64,000 nt of DNA from Vaginisenegalia massiliensis (GCF_900604935.1 NZ_UWPC01000004.1:62001-126000), one strand, 5' to 3'; shown: positions 28,135 to 38,424, counted from the stretch's first letter. The notes: a model not told the origin generated them from the sequence alone. Program-made: numbers and translations.

Positions 28135-28137
28135 CCC

Positions 28138-29028
28138 ATGTTATTTGAGTGGGTTTATGATCAGGCCCAACCACAGCTTATTCGTGACTACTTACGGGAA
28201 TTAGGCTTACCTCGTAGCTTTGTGACTCACCTTAAGCAAGCACCGGGTCTGATCCGTCTAAATCAAGAAGCGGTGACCGTACGTGCCCGAATTCATTCGG
28301 GTGATATCTTACAGTTAGATGCGCCAAGTGAGACGGGTCACGACACGGTCATTCCTTCATATGAAGCAATTGATATTATTTATGAAGATCGCGATGTCTT
28401 AGTGGTTAACAAACCAGCTGATTTAGTTTCTATTCCTTCTCGTTTAAATCCGGCTTCCTCCATGGCTAATCGGGTAAAGGGTTATTATATTCAACAAGGC
28501 TATGATGACCAAGTGATACATATTGTCACCCGTTTGGATCGGGATACGACAGGGTTAATGTTAATCGCTAAACATCGACTTGCTCATGCTTTATTAGATC
28601 GGCAAATACAGGCTAAACAAATTGAAAAAATATATTGGGCGATTTCTAGTCGAGTGGGTTGGCCAGATCATGGTCTGATCAATCAGCCGATTGCTCGGCA
28701 TGATCATTCAATTATAACTCGCCAAGTTCATGAGTCCGGTCAAGCGGCATTGACGGAATATTGGGTTGAAGACCGATTTAAGGATAGTAGTTTGCTTAAA
28801 TTACAACTGCATACGGGGCGGACGCACCAAATTCGGGTCCATTTAACTTACGAAGGAGGCCCTTTGGTGGGCGATGATCTGTATGGCGGACCGCTTATTG
28901 AACCTTTAAATCGCCAAGCACTACACTGTGGACAACTAAATTTCAGTCAACCATTCAGTCAGGAGAGGATACAATTATCCATACCCCTTGCACAGGATAT
29001 GGCCCAATGGTGCCATCTGCGTAAATAA
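28138..29028 (+). CDS. RluA-family pseudouridine synthase (YjbO-like)
   Basis: The 296-aa protein has a short S4-like N-terminal region, YEDRDVLVVNKPADLVSIPS, and the catalytic motif TRLDRDTTGLM with Asp134. The LHTGRTHQIRVHLTYEGGPLVGD region of RluA enzymes follows. It converts uridines in rRNA or tRNA; the site modified cannot be read from sequence. It follows nadK as yjbO follows yjbN in Bacillus. Confidence 0.93.
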   Translation: MLFEWVYDQAQPQLIRDYLRELGLPRSFVTHLKQAPGLIRLNQEAVTVRARIHSGDILQLDAPSETGHDTVIPSYEAIDIIYEDRDVLVVNKPADLVSIPSRLNPASSMANRVKGYYIQQGYDDQVIHIVTRLDRDTTGLMLIAKHRLAHALLDRQIQAKQIEKIYWAISSRVGWPDHGLINQPIARHDHSIITRQVHESGQAALTEYWVEDRFKDSSLLKLQLHTGRTHQIRVHLTYEGGPLVGDDLYGGPLIEPLNRQALHCGQLNFSQPFSQERIQLSIPLAQDMAQWCHLRK

Positions 29029-29059
29029 CGCATAAATGGTAAATCGGAGGAGGAGAAAG

Positions 29060-30424
29060 ATGGAAGTATTTGAAAGACCCTTTGAAGAACGAGTGAAAAC
29101 TATGCAGCATCAACTAGCAAATAATCGCATGACCCGTTTTCGTACGGAGTTTTTAGCGCATCATAATTATGACCAGTCGCAATTATTTGCTGCTTTTTCT
29201 AAACAAGATCGTCAGCGTGTTTTTGAGTATCTTTCGCCATCTGAAGTGGCCAACTTTCTCGACGCAGCCGAATCAGAAGATGGGCAAATTGATGACTATT
29301 TCAAAGACATGACCAATGCTTATGCAGCGGCTGTCTTAAGTGAAATGTATGCCGATAACGCCGTCGATGTTTTGAATCAACTTCGTGATCGGGAACGGGT
29401 GAATATTTATATGCACCTGATGAAACCGCAAAGTGCGCGCGAAATCAGTCGATTAATTAATTACATTGATGAAACGGCTGGTTCGATTATGACAACTGAG
29501 TTTGTTACGGTGCCGGTGACGGCTACGGTAGGTGAGGCTTATGTTCATCTTAAACGGGAAGCGGTTCAAGCAGAGACCATTTATTATGTGTATGTGACTG
29601 ATGCCAACCAACGCTTAGAAGGGGTCATTTCTTTAAGGGATTTAATTGTTCATGAAGACCAACGGTTAATTTCAGAAGTGATGAACCGTCGAATTATTTC
29701 GGTTCAAGTGAATGATGATCAAGAAGAAGTGGCTAAGATGGTACAAGATTATGACCTACTTGCTTTGCCAGTTGTTGGTTTTGACAAAGAGTTACTTGGT
29801 ATTATTACCGTCGATGATATTTTAGACGTTATTCAGGAAGAAGCGGACTCGGATTACTCTGGTTTGGCCGCCGTCAATGTTAATGATCAACCTGAAACAC
29901 CGTTTGGTGCCGCCAAAAGCCGTTTGCCTTGGTTAATTACTTTGCTCTTTTTGGGGATGGGAACAGCTACCCTAATTAGTCAGTATGAAAAACTCATTGA
30001 AACAGCCTCCGTTCTTTCTGCTTTTGTCACTTTGATTACGGGGACAGCAGGGAATGCTGGAACTCAATCGTTAGCGGTAGCTGTGCGGAAAATTGCCAAC
30101 AAGTCAGAAGAAGATGAATTTTATAATTCAATCTGGTTTGAAATTTTGACGGGTGTATTTACCGGTTTAATTGTGGGTCTCACTATCTCGATTGTTGCCG
30201 GTCTTTGGAAACATAATTTGGTTTTGGGAGCCGTAATTGGGATTGCTATGACGTGTGCCATCGTGGTGGCCAATTTAGCAGGGGCTCTTATTCCGAAGTT
30301 GATGACGCGGTTAGGCTTTGATCCAGCTGTTGCTAGTGGACCATTTATTTCAACTTTAAGTGACTTAACTTCAGTATTAATTTACTTTTCGATTGCGTCG
30401 TTCTTCATTCAATATATTAAATAA
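29060..30424 (+). CDS. mgtE: Magnesium transporter MgtE
   Basis: MgtE is a Mg2+ channel gated by cytoplasmic Mg2+. The 454-aa product has the N-terminal superhelical domain, two CBS domains (about residues 140-260) and five C-terminal membrane helices with the pore signature GTAGNAGTQSLAVAVRKIA. I choose ATG 29060, preceded by GGAGGAGG at 29046-29053; the ATG at 29036 has no ribosome site. It is last in the relQ-nadK-trx-rluA-mgtE series. Confidence 0.95.
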   Translation: MEVFERPFEERVKTMQHQLANNRMTRFRTEFLAHHNYDQSQLFAAFSKQDRQRVFEYLSPSEVANFLDAAESEDGQIDDYFKDMTNAYAAAVLSEMYADNAVDVLNQLRDRERVNIYMHLMKPQSAREISRLINYIDETAGSIMTTEFVTVPVTATVGEAYVHLKREAVQAETIYYVYVTDANQRLEGVISLRDLIVHEDQRLISEVMNRRIISVQVNDDQEEVAKMVQDYDLLALPVVGFDKELLGIITVDDILDVIQEEADSDYSGLAAVNVNDQPETPFGAAKSRLPWLITLLFLGMGTATLISQYEKLIETASVLSAFVTLITGTAGNAGTQSLAVAVRKIANKSEEDEFYNSIWFEILTGVFTGLIVGLTISIVAGLWKHNLVLGAVIGIAMTCAIVVANLAGALIPKLMTRLGFDPAVASGPFISTLSDLTSVLIYFSIASFFIQYIK

Positions 30425-30429
30425 AGAAA

Positions 30430-30470
30430 TCCTCCTTAGCCTAGACTTAAAGATCAGGTTAAGGAGGACT
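30430..30470 (+). terminator. Hairpin after mgtE
   Basis: TCCTCCTTAGCCT (30430-30442) pairs with AGGTTAAGGAGGA (30456-30468) with one mismatch. The T tract after it is interrupted (CTTTCCTTT), so it may be a weak terminator. Confidence 0.65.
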
Positions 30471-30508
30471 TTCCTTTATAGACATTCAATTGGATTTGGT
30501 GTTTGGGC

Positions 30509-30946
30509 TTATTTGAGATTTTTAACCATATCATGATGAGGGACATGACCTTCAAGGTAGCCGACGGGATCTGAAACAGAGTAACCCGCTTGTTCATAGA
30601 AGCCAATAGCTTGGTCTTGAGCTCCCAAGTGTAATTGCTGTACCCCTCGTTGGCTAGCCCAATGGTCGATTTCGGCTAAAAGTTTTTGGCCCAGCTGTTG
30701 ACCACGAAAGTCAGGAAGAACAGCAATTCGCTGAAGCTTAAGATGAGTCGAATTCAGAAAATATATACGAGCCGTCGCGACGGCTTGACCATTCAAATAA
30801 CCGATGAGGTGCCAACACAGAGGATCTAGCTCATCCATTTCTTCCTCGTAGGAAAATCCTTGTTCCTCAATAAAAACGCGCTGACGAATGGTAAGGGCTT
30901 CTTGGAAGTCGGAGCTTTGATGGCCATCAATCCATTTGAATTGCAT
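30509..30946 (-). CDS. GNAT-family N-acetyltransferase
   Basis: The 145-aa protein shows IRQRVFIEEQGF near the start, the acetyl-CoA motif VLPDFRGQQLGQKLLAEI, and the C-terminal AIGFYEQAGYSVSDPVGYLEG, as in the ElaA/YjcF-like GNAT group. Substrate is unknown. ATG 30946 is preferred (AAAGGTG 8-9 nt upstream) over a GTG three codons earlier. It stands alone, between the mgtE hairpin and the divergent M42 peptidase. Confidence 0.88.
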   Translation of the reverse strand: MQFKWIDGHQSSDFQEALTIRQRVFIEEQGFSYEEEMDELDPLCWHLIGYLNGQAVATARIYFLNSTHLKLQRIAVLPDFRGQQLGQKLLAEIDHWASQRGVQQLHLGAQDQAIGFYEQAGYSVSDPVGYLEGHVPHHDMVKNLK

Positions 30947-31032
30947 ACTGTTCACCTTTCTTTGTGTATAGTATGATGTAAGTATAACAAGCCAAAGACA
31001 GGCTTGCCAACATTTGAGAAAGTAGGGAACTT

Positions 31033-32109
31033 ATGAATCAAATTAGTCCAAAATCTTTCGAGCGATTAGAAGCGATTAAGCGCTTGACAGAAATTCCATC
31101 GCCAACGGGTCATACCCAAGCGATCATCCAATACATAGCACAAGATTTAGCTAGCCGAGGAATCGCTTATCAACTTACGGCTAAAGGTGGCTTGATGGTT
31201 TCGCTAACGGGTCAAGATGATCAGCGTCATCGGTTTGTTACCGCGCATGTGGATACATTAGGAGCTATGGTGAGAGCCATAAAAGCTGATGGGCGATTAA
31301 AATTAGATTTAATAGGCGGCTTTACTTATCACGCAATTGAAGGTGAATATTGTACCATTCATTCAAGTCGCTTAGATAAGACCTTTACAGGAACTATTTT
31401 AATGCATCAAACCAGTGTACATGTTTATGCTGATGCACGTACGGCTGAACGCAATCAGACGAATATTGAAGTTCGCTTGGATGAACATGTTGAAACGGCT
31501 GAAGATACCCTTGCCTTAGGGATTCAAGTCGGAGACTTTATTAGTTTTGATCCACGAACTCAAATTACCCCAAATGGCTACATCAAATCTCGCCACTTAG
31601 ATGACAAAGTTTCCGCAGCTTTGATGTTAGAATTGATCCATAAAATTCATAGCCAAGAAATGACCTTGGCTCATACCACTCATTTCTATTTCTCTAATAA
31701 TGAAGAAATTGGTTATGGAGCAAATGCCGGTATCCCTGAACAAGTAGAAGAATATTTAGCAGTGGATATGGGAGCGATGGGGGATGACCAGCAAACAGAT
31801 GAGTATTCAGTCTCTATTTGTGTCAAAGATGGATCGGGTCCTTATCATCTAGGCATGCGTAATTACTTGGTAGACTTATGCGAAATCCACCAAATCGATT
31901 ATCGTTTAGATATTTATCCTTATTACGCGAGTGATGCATCTGGCGCATTAAGAGCAGGATACGATGTTCGTCATGGTTTATTTGGTGCGGGTATTGAAGC
32001 GAGTCATGCCTATGAACGTACGCACGCGGATTCAGTCGATGCCACCTATCATTTGCTCAAGTATTATCTAGCTTCGCCAATGTTAACAAGTGAAACTGAA
32101 GAAGAATAA
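31033..32109 (+). CDS. M42-family metallopeptidase
   Basis: This 358-aa protein is a second M42 aminopeptidase, only distantly like PepA at 5418. It retains VTAHVDTLGAMVRAI (first metal His/Asp), SRHLDDKVSAALM (bridging Asp), FSNNEEIGYGAN (catalytic Glu-Glu), VDMGAMGDD and the late ASHAYERTH histidine. These motifs support an active two-metal aminopeptidase. It is followed by nox but separated by a promoter, so is probably monocistronic. Substrate preference is unknown. Confidence 0.88.
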   Translation: MNQISPKSFERLEAIKRLTEIPSPTGHTQAIIQYIAQDLASRGIAYQLTAKGGLMVSLTGQDDQRHRFVTAHVDTLGAMVRAIKADGRLKLDLIGGFTYHAIEGEYCTIHSSRLDKTFTGTILMHQTSVHVYADARTAERNQTNIEVRLDEHVETAEDTLALGIQVGDFISFDPRTQITPNGYIKSRHLDDKVSAALMLELIHKIHSQEMTLAHTTHFYFSNNEEIGYGANAGIPEQVEEYLAVDMGAMGDDQQTDEYSVSICVKDGSGPYHLGMRNYLVDLCEIHQIDYRLDIYPYYASDASGALRAGYDVRHGLFGAGIEASHAYERTHADSVDATYHLLKYYLASPMLTSETEEE

Positions 32110-32117
32110 TAAAACTA

Positions 32118-32192
32118 TTTGTGAAAATTTGTGATAATTTTGTGATTTATTAAGCATATCTGTTGCTCATTGTTTGGTTTACATGGTATTCT
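32118..32192 (+). promoter_or_regulatory. nox promoter with three phased TTTGTGA repeats
   Basis: GTGA occurs at 32121, 32131 and 32142, each preceded by TTT or TTTT, i.e. spaced by about one helical turn. Just downstream TTGCTC (32163-32168) and TATTCT (32187-32192) form a plausible promoter with 18-bp spacing. TTGTGA is the half-site of the NADH sensor Rex, but here the half-sites are direct, not inverted. Confidence 0.4.
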
Positions 32193-32237
32193 TAGGCCAG
32201 ATAAATGGTACAGTTTATAATTCGGAGGTAAACAGAT

Positions 32238-33590
32238 ATGAAAATCGTTGTAATTGGATGTACCCACGCTGGGACAGCCGCAGTCAAAACTATTTTAACC
32301 GAAAATCCCCAAGCAGAAGTTGTGGTCTATGAACGGAATGACAATGTTTCCTTCTTATCATGTGGGATAGCCTTATATGTTGGCGGTGTGGTTAAGGACC
32401 CTCAAGGTTTGTTCTATTCGAGTCCAAGTGAATTAGAACAGTTAGGTGCGGATGTTCATATGCTACATGATGTGTTAGCCGCTGATTTGAAGAACAAGAC
32501 CCTGAAAGTTAAAGATTTAACAAGTGGTCGCGAATTTGAAGAATCTTATGACAAATTGGTGTTAACAACGGGTTCTTGGCCAATTATTCCGCCTTTAGAA
32601 GGTTTGGATTTAGCTAATGTTCAATTATGTAAAAACTATAATCAAGCTCAAGAAATTTTTGCAAAATTAGATGACCATCAAAAGGTAGTCGTCATTGGTG
32701 GGGGTTATATTGGGATTGAATTAGTTGAGGCCTTTGCTAATAAAGGTAAAGAAGTGACCTTAGTGGACGGTTTAGACCGTATTTTGAATAAATATCTTGA
32801 TCCGGAGTTTACCGATATTTTGGAAGCAGACCTACGAGCAAAAGGGGTTCGCTTGCAATTGAACGAAATGGTTAGCCGTTTTGAAGGTAAAGATGGAAAA
32901 GTAACCAAAGTTATCACTTCTAATGGCGAGTATGAAGCTGATATGGTCATTCTCTGTGTTGGTTTCCGACCAAATAATGAACTAGTTCGCGGACAAGTTA
33001 ATATGATGCCAAATGGAGCGATTATCGTTGATAATTATATGAAAACCTCAGTAGCGGATGTATATGCCGCTGGCGATTCCTGTGCAGTGAACTACAACCC
33101 TAATCAGGGTCATGCGTACATTCCGTTAGCTACTAACGCTGTTCGGATGGGGTCGCTTGTAGGGAAAAATATTATGGGTGATAAAGTCGCATATCGTGGA
33201 ACGCAGGCGACTTCTGGTCTCCATCTCTTTGGTTGGAATATCGGTTCAACCGGTGTTACTGAAACCTCAGCCTCTATGTTCAACTTAGATACGCGGGCAG
33301 TATATGTGGTTGATAACTATCGGCCAGAATTCATGCCAACAACCCAAGAAATTCATATGAAGTTGGTTTACGAAGCGAAAACGGGTCGCATCGTAGGTGG
33401 ACAAGTGATGTCTAAATATGATTGTACGGCATCCGCTAACACCTTATCTCTAGCTATCCAAAATAAGATGACGATTGAAGATTTAGCCTACGTTGATTTC
33501 TTCTTCCAACCTGTCTTTGATCGCCCATGGAACTATTTAAACATCCTAGCCCAAGCGGCATTGGAAAAAGAAGCGCAGACAAATAAATAA
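32238..33590 (+). CDS. nox: NADH oxidase (H2O-forming)
   Basis: Nox reduces O2 to water with NADH, restoring NAD+ and removing oxygen. The 450-aa flavoprotein starts with a FAD-binding MKIVVIGCTHAGTAAV, has the redox cysteine C42 in FLSCGIALYVGG, a second GGGYIGIELVEAFANKG nucleotide site, and VYAAGDSCAVNY. These features define the water-forming Nox of Lactobacillales; related CoA-disulfide reductases share the fold. Strong TCGGAGG ribosome site. Together with ahpCF it forms the oxygen defence of the region. Confidence 0.92.
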   Translation: MKIVVIGCTHAGTAAVKTILTENPQAEVVVYERNDNVSFLSCGIALYVGGVVKDPQGLFYSSPSELEQLGADVHMLHDVLAADLKNKTLKVKDLTSGREFEESYDKLVLTTGSWPIIPPLEGLDLANVQLCKNYNQAQEIFAKLDDHQKVVVIGGGYIGIELVEAFANKGKEVTLVDGLDRILNKYLDPEFTDILEADLRAKGVRLQLNEMVSRFEGKDGKVTKVITSNGEYEADMVILCVGFRPNNELVRGQVNMMPNGAIIVDNYMKTSVADVYAAGDSCAVNYNPNQGHAYIPLATNAVRMGSLVGKNIMGDKVAYRGTQATSGLHLFGWNIGSTGVTETSASMFNLDTRAVYVVDNYRPEFMPTTQEIHMKLVYEAKTGRIVGGQVMSKYDCTASANTLSLAIQNKMTIEDLAYVDFFFQPVFDRPWNYLNILAQAALEKEAQTNK

Positions 33591-33599
33591 TTCATACGC

Positions 33600-33632
33600 A
33601 AAGGTCGGCGGAAAAAGCCGGCCTTTTTTTGC
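33600..33632 (+). terminator. Terminator of nox
   Basis: AAGGTCGGC (33601-33609) pairs with GCCGGCCTT (33617-33625), followed by seven T. Confidence 0.9.
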
Positions 33633-33849
33633 CTTAATCCATACCGCTAGAGTGTTTCACGCTTCTTGCGTAACAAAATCAGCTTAGTATACGGATTCAA
33701 ATTGATATCTAATCATTCTTTTGATAAAATCAACTAGTATTTATGAATATATTACTTATATAGCATGAAAAAAACGTGAAAATAGTTTTTGAAGTTGAGA
33801 AGATAGTTGCTGTGATAACTAGTAGAGATAGGTAGAAAAGGTGAAGGAT

Positions 33850-34518
33850 ATGGATCAATTGAATCATTTGTCTTTAAGCGTTTTAGGTTTTAATCGTCAA
33901 CAAGTGACTCGTTTAATGGAGCAAAAAGATGAACGAATTAAGAACTTGGAGGATCAACTTAAAACGATTCAAGATAAATTAGGTTATTATATGGGCTTAG
34001 AAGAAGCTCTCAAAGCCGGGATTGTGGACGCTCGGATGACAGGTACAACGATTGTTAATGAGTCGAAAGAAGAAGCTGAGAAATTATTAACTCAAACTAA
34101 TGAACAAGTGACTCAGTACAAGGAAGAATTTGCTTATCAAAGCCGTGAATTAATCAATTCTGGTTCGGTACTACGCGATCGATTCAATGAGATGAAACAA
34201 GATATGCAGACAATCTTAAATCAATACCAAGAACTCATTGAAGAAACAGACTTTGATGCTTTGTATCCAGGAGATCAAGTAGAACGATTGACCCATCAAA
34301 CCGATCATTACGAAGCAGACGATATTTTCAATCTTCGCAGTGGTGGCAATCGCAAGCTCTGGCAAGATAACACCTTAAATGAAGAGGAAAAGAAAGAGCT
34401 TGAAAAATTAATTCATGAAGTTATTTCCAATGAAGCTAAAGATGAAGAAAATGAAACGAGTCAAGAAAAAGCCAATGACAGTAAATTAGTTAATTTTGCG
34501 ATGGCTAAGTCTAAATAG
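33850..34518 (+). CDS. DivIVA-domain-like coiled-coil protein
   Basis: The 222-aa protein begins LNHLSLSVLGFNRQQVTRLM, like the N-terminal DivIVA/GpsB membrane-targeting motif. Long heptad-rich coiled coil follows to about residue 135, then a charged, probably disordered tail. Such proteins mark septa and poles or help organise wall synthesis. I choose ATG 33850, with AAGGTGAAGG just upstream, over the GTG at 33841 inside that site. The neighbour prfC is unrelated in function. Family placement is moderate. Confidence 0.6.
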   Translation: MDQLNHLSLSVLGFNRQQVTRLMEQKDERIKNLEDQLKTIQDKLGYYMGLEEALKAGIVDARMTGTTIVNESKEEAEKLLTQTNEQVTQYKEEFAYQSRELINSGSVLRDRFNEMKQDMQTILNQYQELIEETDFDALYPGDQVERLTHQTDHYEADDIFNLRSGGNRKLWQDNTLNEEEKKELEKLIHEVISNEAKDEENETSQEKANDSKLVNFAMAKSK

Positions 34519-34536
34519 AAGCCTAAGACGAGCAAT

Positions 34537-34621
34537 GGTCTGAGTCTGTCTAGAATAAATTAGATAGACTAGGCCCTTGGTCGTTTTTTATCGAAAAAGT
34601 ATAGAACCAAGGGCCAGACCT
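34537..34621 (+). promoter_or_regulatory. Leader of prfC with two mutually exclusive hairpins
   Basis: Hairpin A pairs 34537-34552 with 34561-34575 (8-nt loop, some G-U). Hairpin B pairs GGCCCTTGGT (34572-34581) perfectly with 34606-34615. They compete for GGCC at 34572-34575. A third option, GACTAG/TTGGTC at 34567-34582, is directly followed by G and T6 and could terminate. This is an attenuator-like layout; it could also be just the terminator of the upstream gene. Confidence 0.45.
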
Positions 34622-34638
34622 AAAAAGGAGACAATTAG

Positions 34639-36216
34639 ATGACTTTGAAAGAACAAGTGGAAAAAAGACGCACATTTGCGATTATTTCTCACCCGGATGC
34701 TGGGAAAACAACTATTACTGAACAACTTCTCTTATTCTCGGGAGCGATTCGTGAAGCGGGAACCGTAAAAGCAAAAGGAAAAAAATCAAATAAATTTGCG
34801 AAATCCGACTGGATGGAAATTGAAAAACAACGGGGAATTTCCGTTACTTCTTCCGTCATGCAAGTCGATTATGATGGTTGCCAAGTCAATATTCTCGATA
34901 CGCCAGGGCATGAGGATTTCTCTGAGGATACCTATCGGACCTTAATGGCGGTGGATGCGGCAGTCATGGTGGTCGATACCGGTAAAGGGATCGAGCCACA
35001 AACTAAGAAACTCTTTGAAGTTTGTTCTATGCGGGGGATACCTATCTTTACGTTTATGAACAAATTAGACCGTGATGGTCGAGAACCATTAGAATTAATT
35101 GCCGAATTAGAAGAAGTTCTTGGCATTGATGCGTATCCAATGAATTGGCCTATGGGGATGGGTCGTAACTTAATTGGTTTATATGATTTGTATAATCAAC
35201 GGGTTGAATTAAAAGGCCATGATGAAGAAGATGATGTTCTCTACATTCCTTTAGATGAAGAAGGACAAGCTGAAGGAGACCACTCCTTTAAACAATCAAC
35301 GATTTATAGCCAGGCTCTCGAAGATGCTCAGCTACTCAACGAAGCTGGAAATGATTTCGACCGTGACCAAGTTTTGGCGGGTAAATTAACGCCTGTTTTC
35401 TTTGGATCGGCTTTAACAGGCTTTGGGGTACAAACGTTTTTTGATGCTTTTATCGACTTAGCGCCAAGCCCTAGCGTCACCGAAACCATTGATGATCAAC
35501 TTGTTGAGCCCACTCAGTCTCAATTTACGGGTTTTATTTTCAAGATTCAAGCGAATATGAATCCCGCCCATCGTGACCGAATTGCTTTCGTACGGGTATG
35601 TTCAGGAGCTTTTGAAAAAGGAATGAACGTCACACTTGGTCGAACAGGCAAGACCATTCGGATGGCTCATACTACTCAGTTTATGGCTGACTCACGTGAG
35701 GAAGTTCAAGAAGCCGTAGCGGGAGATATTATTGGCCTTTACGATACGGGGAATTTTCAAATTGGCGACACGATTTATTCGGGTAATAAAGCCGTGCAAT
35801 TCAAAGCCTTACCCCAATTTACACCAGAATTGTTTATGAAGGTCACACCACGAAATGTCATGAAACAGAAGTCATTTCATAAAGGAATTGAGCAATTGGT
35901 ACAAGAAGGGGCCATTCAATTGTATAAGACCTATCATACGGAAGAGTACATTATTGGGGCAGTAGGGGCCTTGCAATTTGAAGTCTTCCAATATCGTTTA
36001 TTGAATGAGTATAATGCTGAAGTCGATATGACACCAATGGGTTCTAAAATTGCGCGTTGGATTGATCCTAAAGATTTGAATCCAAATATGTCTTCTAGTC
36101 GAAATTTATTAGCCAAAGATCGTTTTGGTAACCCGGTATTCTTATTTGAAAATACCTTTGCTGAAAATTGGTTCCGCGATAAATATCCGGATATCGAATT
36201 GAAACAATTGCTGTAA
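34639..36216 (+). CDS. prfC: Peptide chain release factor 3
   Basis: RF3 is a GTPase that removes RF1/RF2 from the ribosome after termination. The 525-aa protein has G1 [10 protein letters not shown] (about 16-25), the [11 protein letters not shown] switch I, G3 [12 protein letters not shown] and G4 [10 protein letters not shown]. The C-terminal domains that separate RF3 from EF-G ([26 protein letters not shown]) are present. AAAAAGGAG precedes the ATG. A structured leader lies upstream (34537-34621). Confidence 0.96.
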   Translation: MTLKEQVEKRRTFAIISHPDAGKTTITEQLLLFSGAIREAGTVKAKGKKSNKFAKSDWMEIEKQRGISVTSSVMQVDYDGCQVNILDTPGHEDFSEDTYRTLMAVDAAVMVVDTGKGIEPQTKKLFEVCSMRGIPIFTFMNKLDRDGREPLELIAELEEVLGIDAYPMNWPMGMGRNLIGLYDLYNQRVELKGHDEEDDVLYIPLDEEGQAEGDHSFKQSTIYSQALEDAQLLNEAGNDFDRDQVLAGKLTPVFFGSALTGFGVQTFFDAFIDLAPSPSVTETIDDQLVEPTQSQFTGFIFKIQANMNPAHRDRIAFVRVCSGAFEKGMNVTLGRTGKTIRMAHTTQFMADSREEVQEAVAGDIIGLYDTGNFQIGDTIYSGNKAVQFKALPQFTPELFMKVTPRNVMKQKSFHKGIEQLVQEGAIQLYKTYHTEEYIIGAVGALQFEVFQYRLLNEYNAEVDMTPMGSKIARWIDPKDLNPNMSSSRNLLAKDRFGNPVFLFENTFAENWFRDKYPDIELKQLL

Positions 36217-36245
36217 TCAAGTAAGTTGTTCATTTAAGTTGTAAA

Positions 36246-36298
36246 TAAAAAGTCTGAAGTTGGGGTCACAGTGAGTGACGCCAACTTCAGACTTTTTT
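36246..36298. terminator. Bidirectional terminator between prfC and ahpF
   Basis: AAGTCTGAAGTTGG (36250-36263) is perfectly complementary to 36281-36294, with an A run on the left and T6 on the right, so it serves both converging transcripts. Confidence 0.92.
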
Positions 36299-36313
36299 GT
36301 GTATTGAAATAGC

Positions 36314-37843
36314 TTATTGCCGAATGAGATAATCAAAGGCACCTAAAGCAGCGGTGGCTCCAGAACCTAAGGAGATGACGATTTGTTTATAGGCGGTATT
36401 GGTACAATCGCCGGCAGCAAAAACGCCCTTAAGGTTGGTTGCCCCGTGTTCATCTACGATAATTTCACCAAATTTAGTTAGGTCTAATTGATCTTTAACA
36501 AAATCAGTATTAGGAACTAACCCAATTTGAATAAAGCATCCTTGAATATCTTCACTTAGGGCTTGACCAGATACGCGATCGATATACTGGATACCATTGA
36601 CCATTTTGTCACCAGTGATTTCAGTGGTTTGAGCATTGGTTATCACCTTAACATTGGTGAGGGAGTTTAACCGATCTTGAAGAACTTGATCGGCTTTTAG
36701 CTGTGGCATGAATTCAAGCAAGACGACTTCTTTAACCATACTAGCCAAATCAATAGCGGCTTCGACACCTGAATTTCCGCCACCAATAACGGCTACTCGT
36801 TTCCCTTTGAAAAGAGGCCCATCACAGTGCGTACAGTAGGCTACCCCTTTGTTACGAAACTCTAATTCACCCGGGATACCTAGCAAACGCCAACGAGCCC
36901 CGGTTGCAATAATAAGGGTTTTAGCTTTAAGTTGATGCCCGCTTTCTAAATCAATAGTGATGAGGTCGTTGGAATCAATTTTAGTCACTGTTTGGTTTTC
37001 AATGATATCTACTTTGTATTGGTTTAAATGCTCTTTTACTTGATTCATATATTTAGGACCTTCGGTGTAAGGAATACCAATAATGTTTTCAATCCCGAGT
37101 GTCTCAATAACTTGGCCACCAAAATCTTTGGCAACTAAACCAACTTGGAGCCCTTTACGAGCAGCATATATAGCGGCTGCGCCACCAGCTGGACCGCCAC
37201 CAATGACGAGAACATCGAAACAAGGTTTTTGGTCAAAGGAGTGAGTTGCAATTGGGTTAGAAACCTTATCTAACAGTTGATCAAGAGTCATACGTCCGCT
37301 GGCAACTTCCTCATCATTTAAGAAGACAGTAGGTACTGCCATCACAGCTTTTTCTTCAGCTAGGTTTTTGAATGTGCCGCCTTCAATCATCGTGTGGCTA
37401 ATTTTTGGGTTTAATACTGACATGATATTAAGCGCTTGAACCACATCGGGACAATTATGACAGGTTAAGCTTACGAAAGTTTCAAAATGAAGTTCTTGGT
37501 CGATTGCCTGAATGCGCTCTTTGGCTTCAGAACTAATTTTTGGCGCTCGGCCACCCACTTGTAAGAGTGCCAAGACAAATGATTCAAATTCGTGGCCTAA
37601 AGGAATTCCGGCAAAGCTAATGCCGCTTGATTCATTTTGGCGATTTAAGGAAAAGCTAGGAGTGAGAGGAAGCGATGTTTCCTCAATACTTATTTTATCT
37701 GACAAACTAGCTATTTCTTGAATAAAGGTTCGCATAGCTTGTGAAGACTCAGATTCATCCAAGCTAAGTTGGATTTGGATTGGGTGTTCAAGCAAGGCCA
37801 TATATTGAGCGAATTGTTGCTTTATTTCCTGGGTAAGAGCCAT
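36314..37843 (-). CDS. ahpF: Alkyl hydroperoxide reductase subunit F
   Basis: AhpF passes electrons from NADH to AhpC. The 509-aa flavoprotein has an N-terminal double thioredoxin fold with CHNC (Cys128, Cys131) and a thioredoxin-reductase-like part with [19 protein letters not shown], the CTHCDG redox pair and FAAGDCTN. I choose the start at 37843 ([11 protein letters not shown]), 11 bp after the ahpC stop, because the 23 extra residues of the longer frame overlap ahpC and are unlike the family. ahpC-ahpF form an operon ended at 36246-36298. Confidence 0.94.
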   Translation of the reverse strand: MALTQEIKQQFAQYMALLEHPIQIQLSLDESESSQAMRTFIQEIASLSDKISIEETSLPLTPSFSLNRQNESSGISFAGIPLGHEFESFVLALLQVGGRAPKISSEAKERIQAIDQELHFETFVSLTCHNCPDVVQALNIMSVLNPKISHTMIEGGTFKNLAEEKAVMAVPTVFLNDEEVASGRMTLDQLLDKVSNPIATHSFDQKPCFDVLVIGGGPAGGAAAIYAARKGLQVGLVAKDFGGQVIETLGIENIIGIPYTEGPKYMNQVKEHLNQYKVDIIENQTVTKIDSNDLITIDLESGHQLKAKTLIIATGARWRLLGIPGELEFRNKGVAYCTHCDGPLFKGKRVAVIGGGNSGVEAAIDLASMVKEVVLLEFMPQLKADQVLQDRLNSLTNVKVITNAQTTEITGDKMVNGIQYIDRVSGQALSEDIQGCFIQIGLVPNTDFVKDQLDLTKFGEIIVDEHGATNLKGVFAAGDCTNTAYKQIVISLGSGATAALGAFDYLIRQ

Positions 37844-37854
37844 GATATCACGAC

Positions 37855-38424
37855 CTAAATCTTGCCGACTAAATCTAAACCAGGAGTCAATGTTTCGCCA
37901 GATTCTTTCCATTTAGCAGGGCAAACTTCACCTGGATGGGTACGGACATATTGAGCAGCCTTAATCTTGTCAATTAAACTTGATGCGTCACGTCCGATGC
38001 CATCGGCATTAATTTCCATAGCTTGAACCACACCGTCGGGATCAATGATAAATGTTCCGCGTTGGGAAAGACCTGCTTCTTCATCTAGTACATCAAAATT
38101 GTAAGAAATCATTTGATTAGGATCAGCAATCATTTTGTATTGGATCTTGCTGATGGCTTCAGAATGATCATGCCATGCTTTGTGTACGAAGTGTGTATCA
38201 GTCGATACAGAATAAACTTCGCAGTCTAAGCCTTTTAAGATTTCATATTGTTCTTGTAAGTCTTCTAATTCAGTCGGGCAGACAAATGAAAAGTCTGCTG
38301 GATAGAAGCAAAGGATGCTCCAGTGACCTTTAAGATCTTCGCTTGTTACAGTAGTGAATTCTTCCTTAACTGGATCATAAGCGTTGGCGCTGAACTCGAT
38401 GATTTCTTTTCCGATAATTGACAT
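37855..38424 (-). CDS. ahpC: Alkyl hydroperoxide reductase subunit C (peroxiredoxin)
   Basis: AhpC reduces H2O2 and organic peroxides. The 189-aa typical 2-Cys peroxiredoxin has peroxidatic Cys49 in [12 protein letters not shown] and resolving Cys168 in [10 protein letters not shown]. AhpF follows immediately. A GGAGGG ribosome site precedes the start at 38424. No catalase gene is in this window, so AhpCF and Nox are the visible peroxide and oxygen enzymes. Confidence 0.97.
   Translation of the reverse strand: MSIIGKEIIEFSANAYDPVKEEFTTVTSEDLKGHWSILCFYPADFSFVCPTELEDLQEQYEILKGLDCEVYSVSTDTHFVHKAWHDHSEAISKIQYKMIADPNQMISYNFDVLDEEAGLSQRGTFIIDPDGVVQAMEINADGIGRDASSLIDKIKAAQYVRTHPGEVCPAKWKESGETLTPGLDLVGKI

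Noticed and set aside
29036-29059. Upstream ATG of mgtE giving eight extra residues
   Set aside because: Its extension contains the obvious GGAGGAGG ribosome site used by the ATG at 29060.
37844-37912. Longer AhpF start adding 23 residues
   Set aside because: The extension overlaps ahpC, is unlike AhpF N-termini and would be an out-of-frame shadow of AhpC codons.
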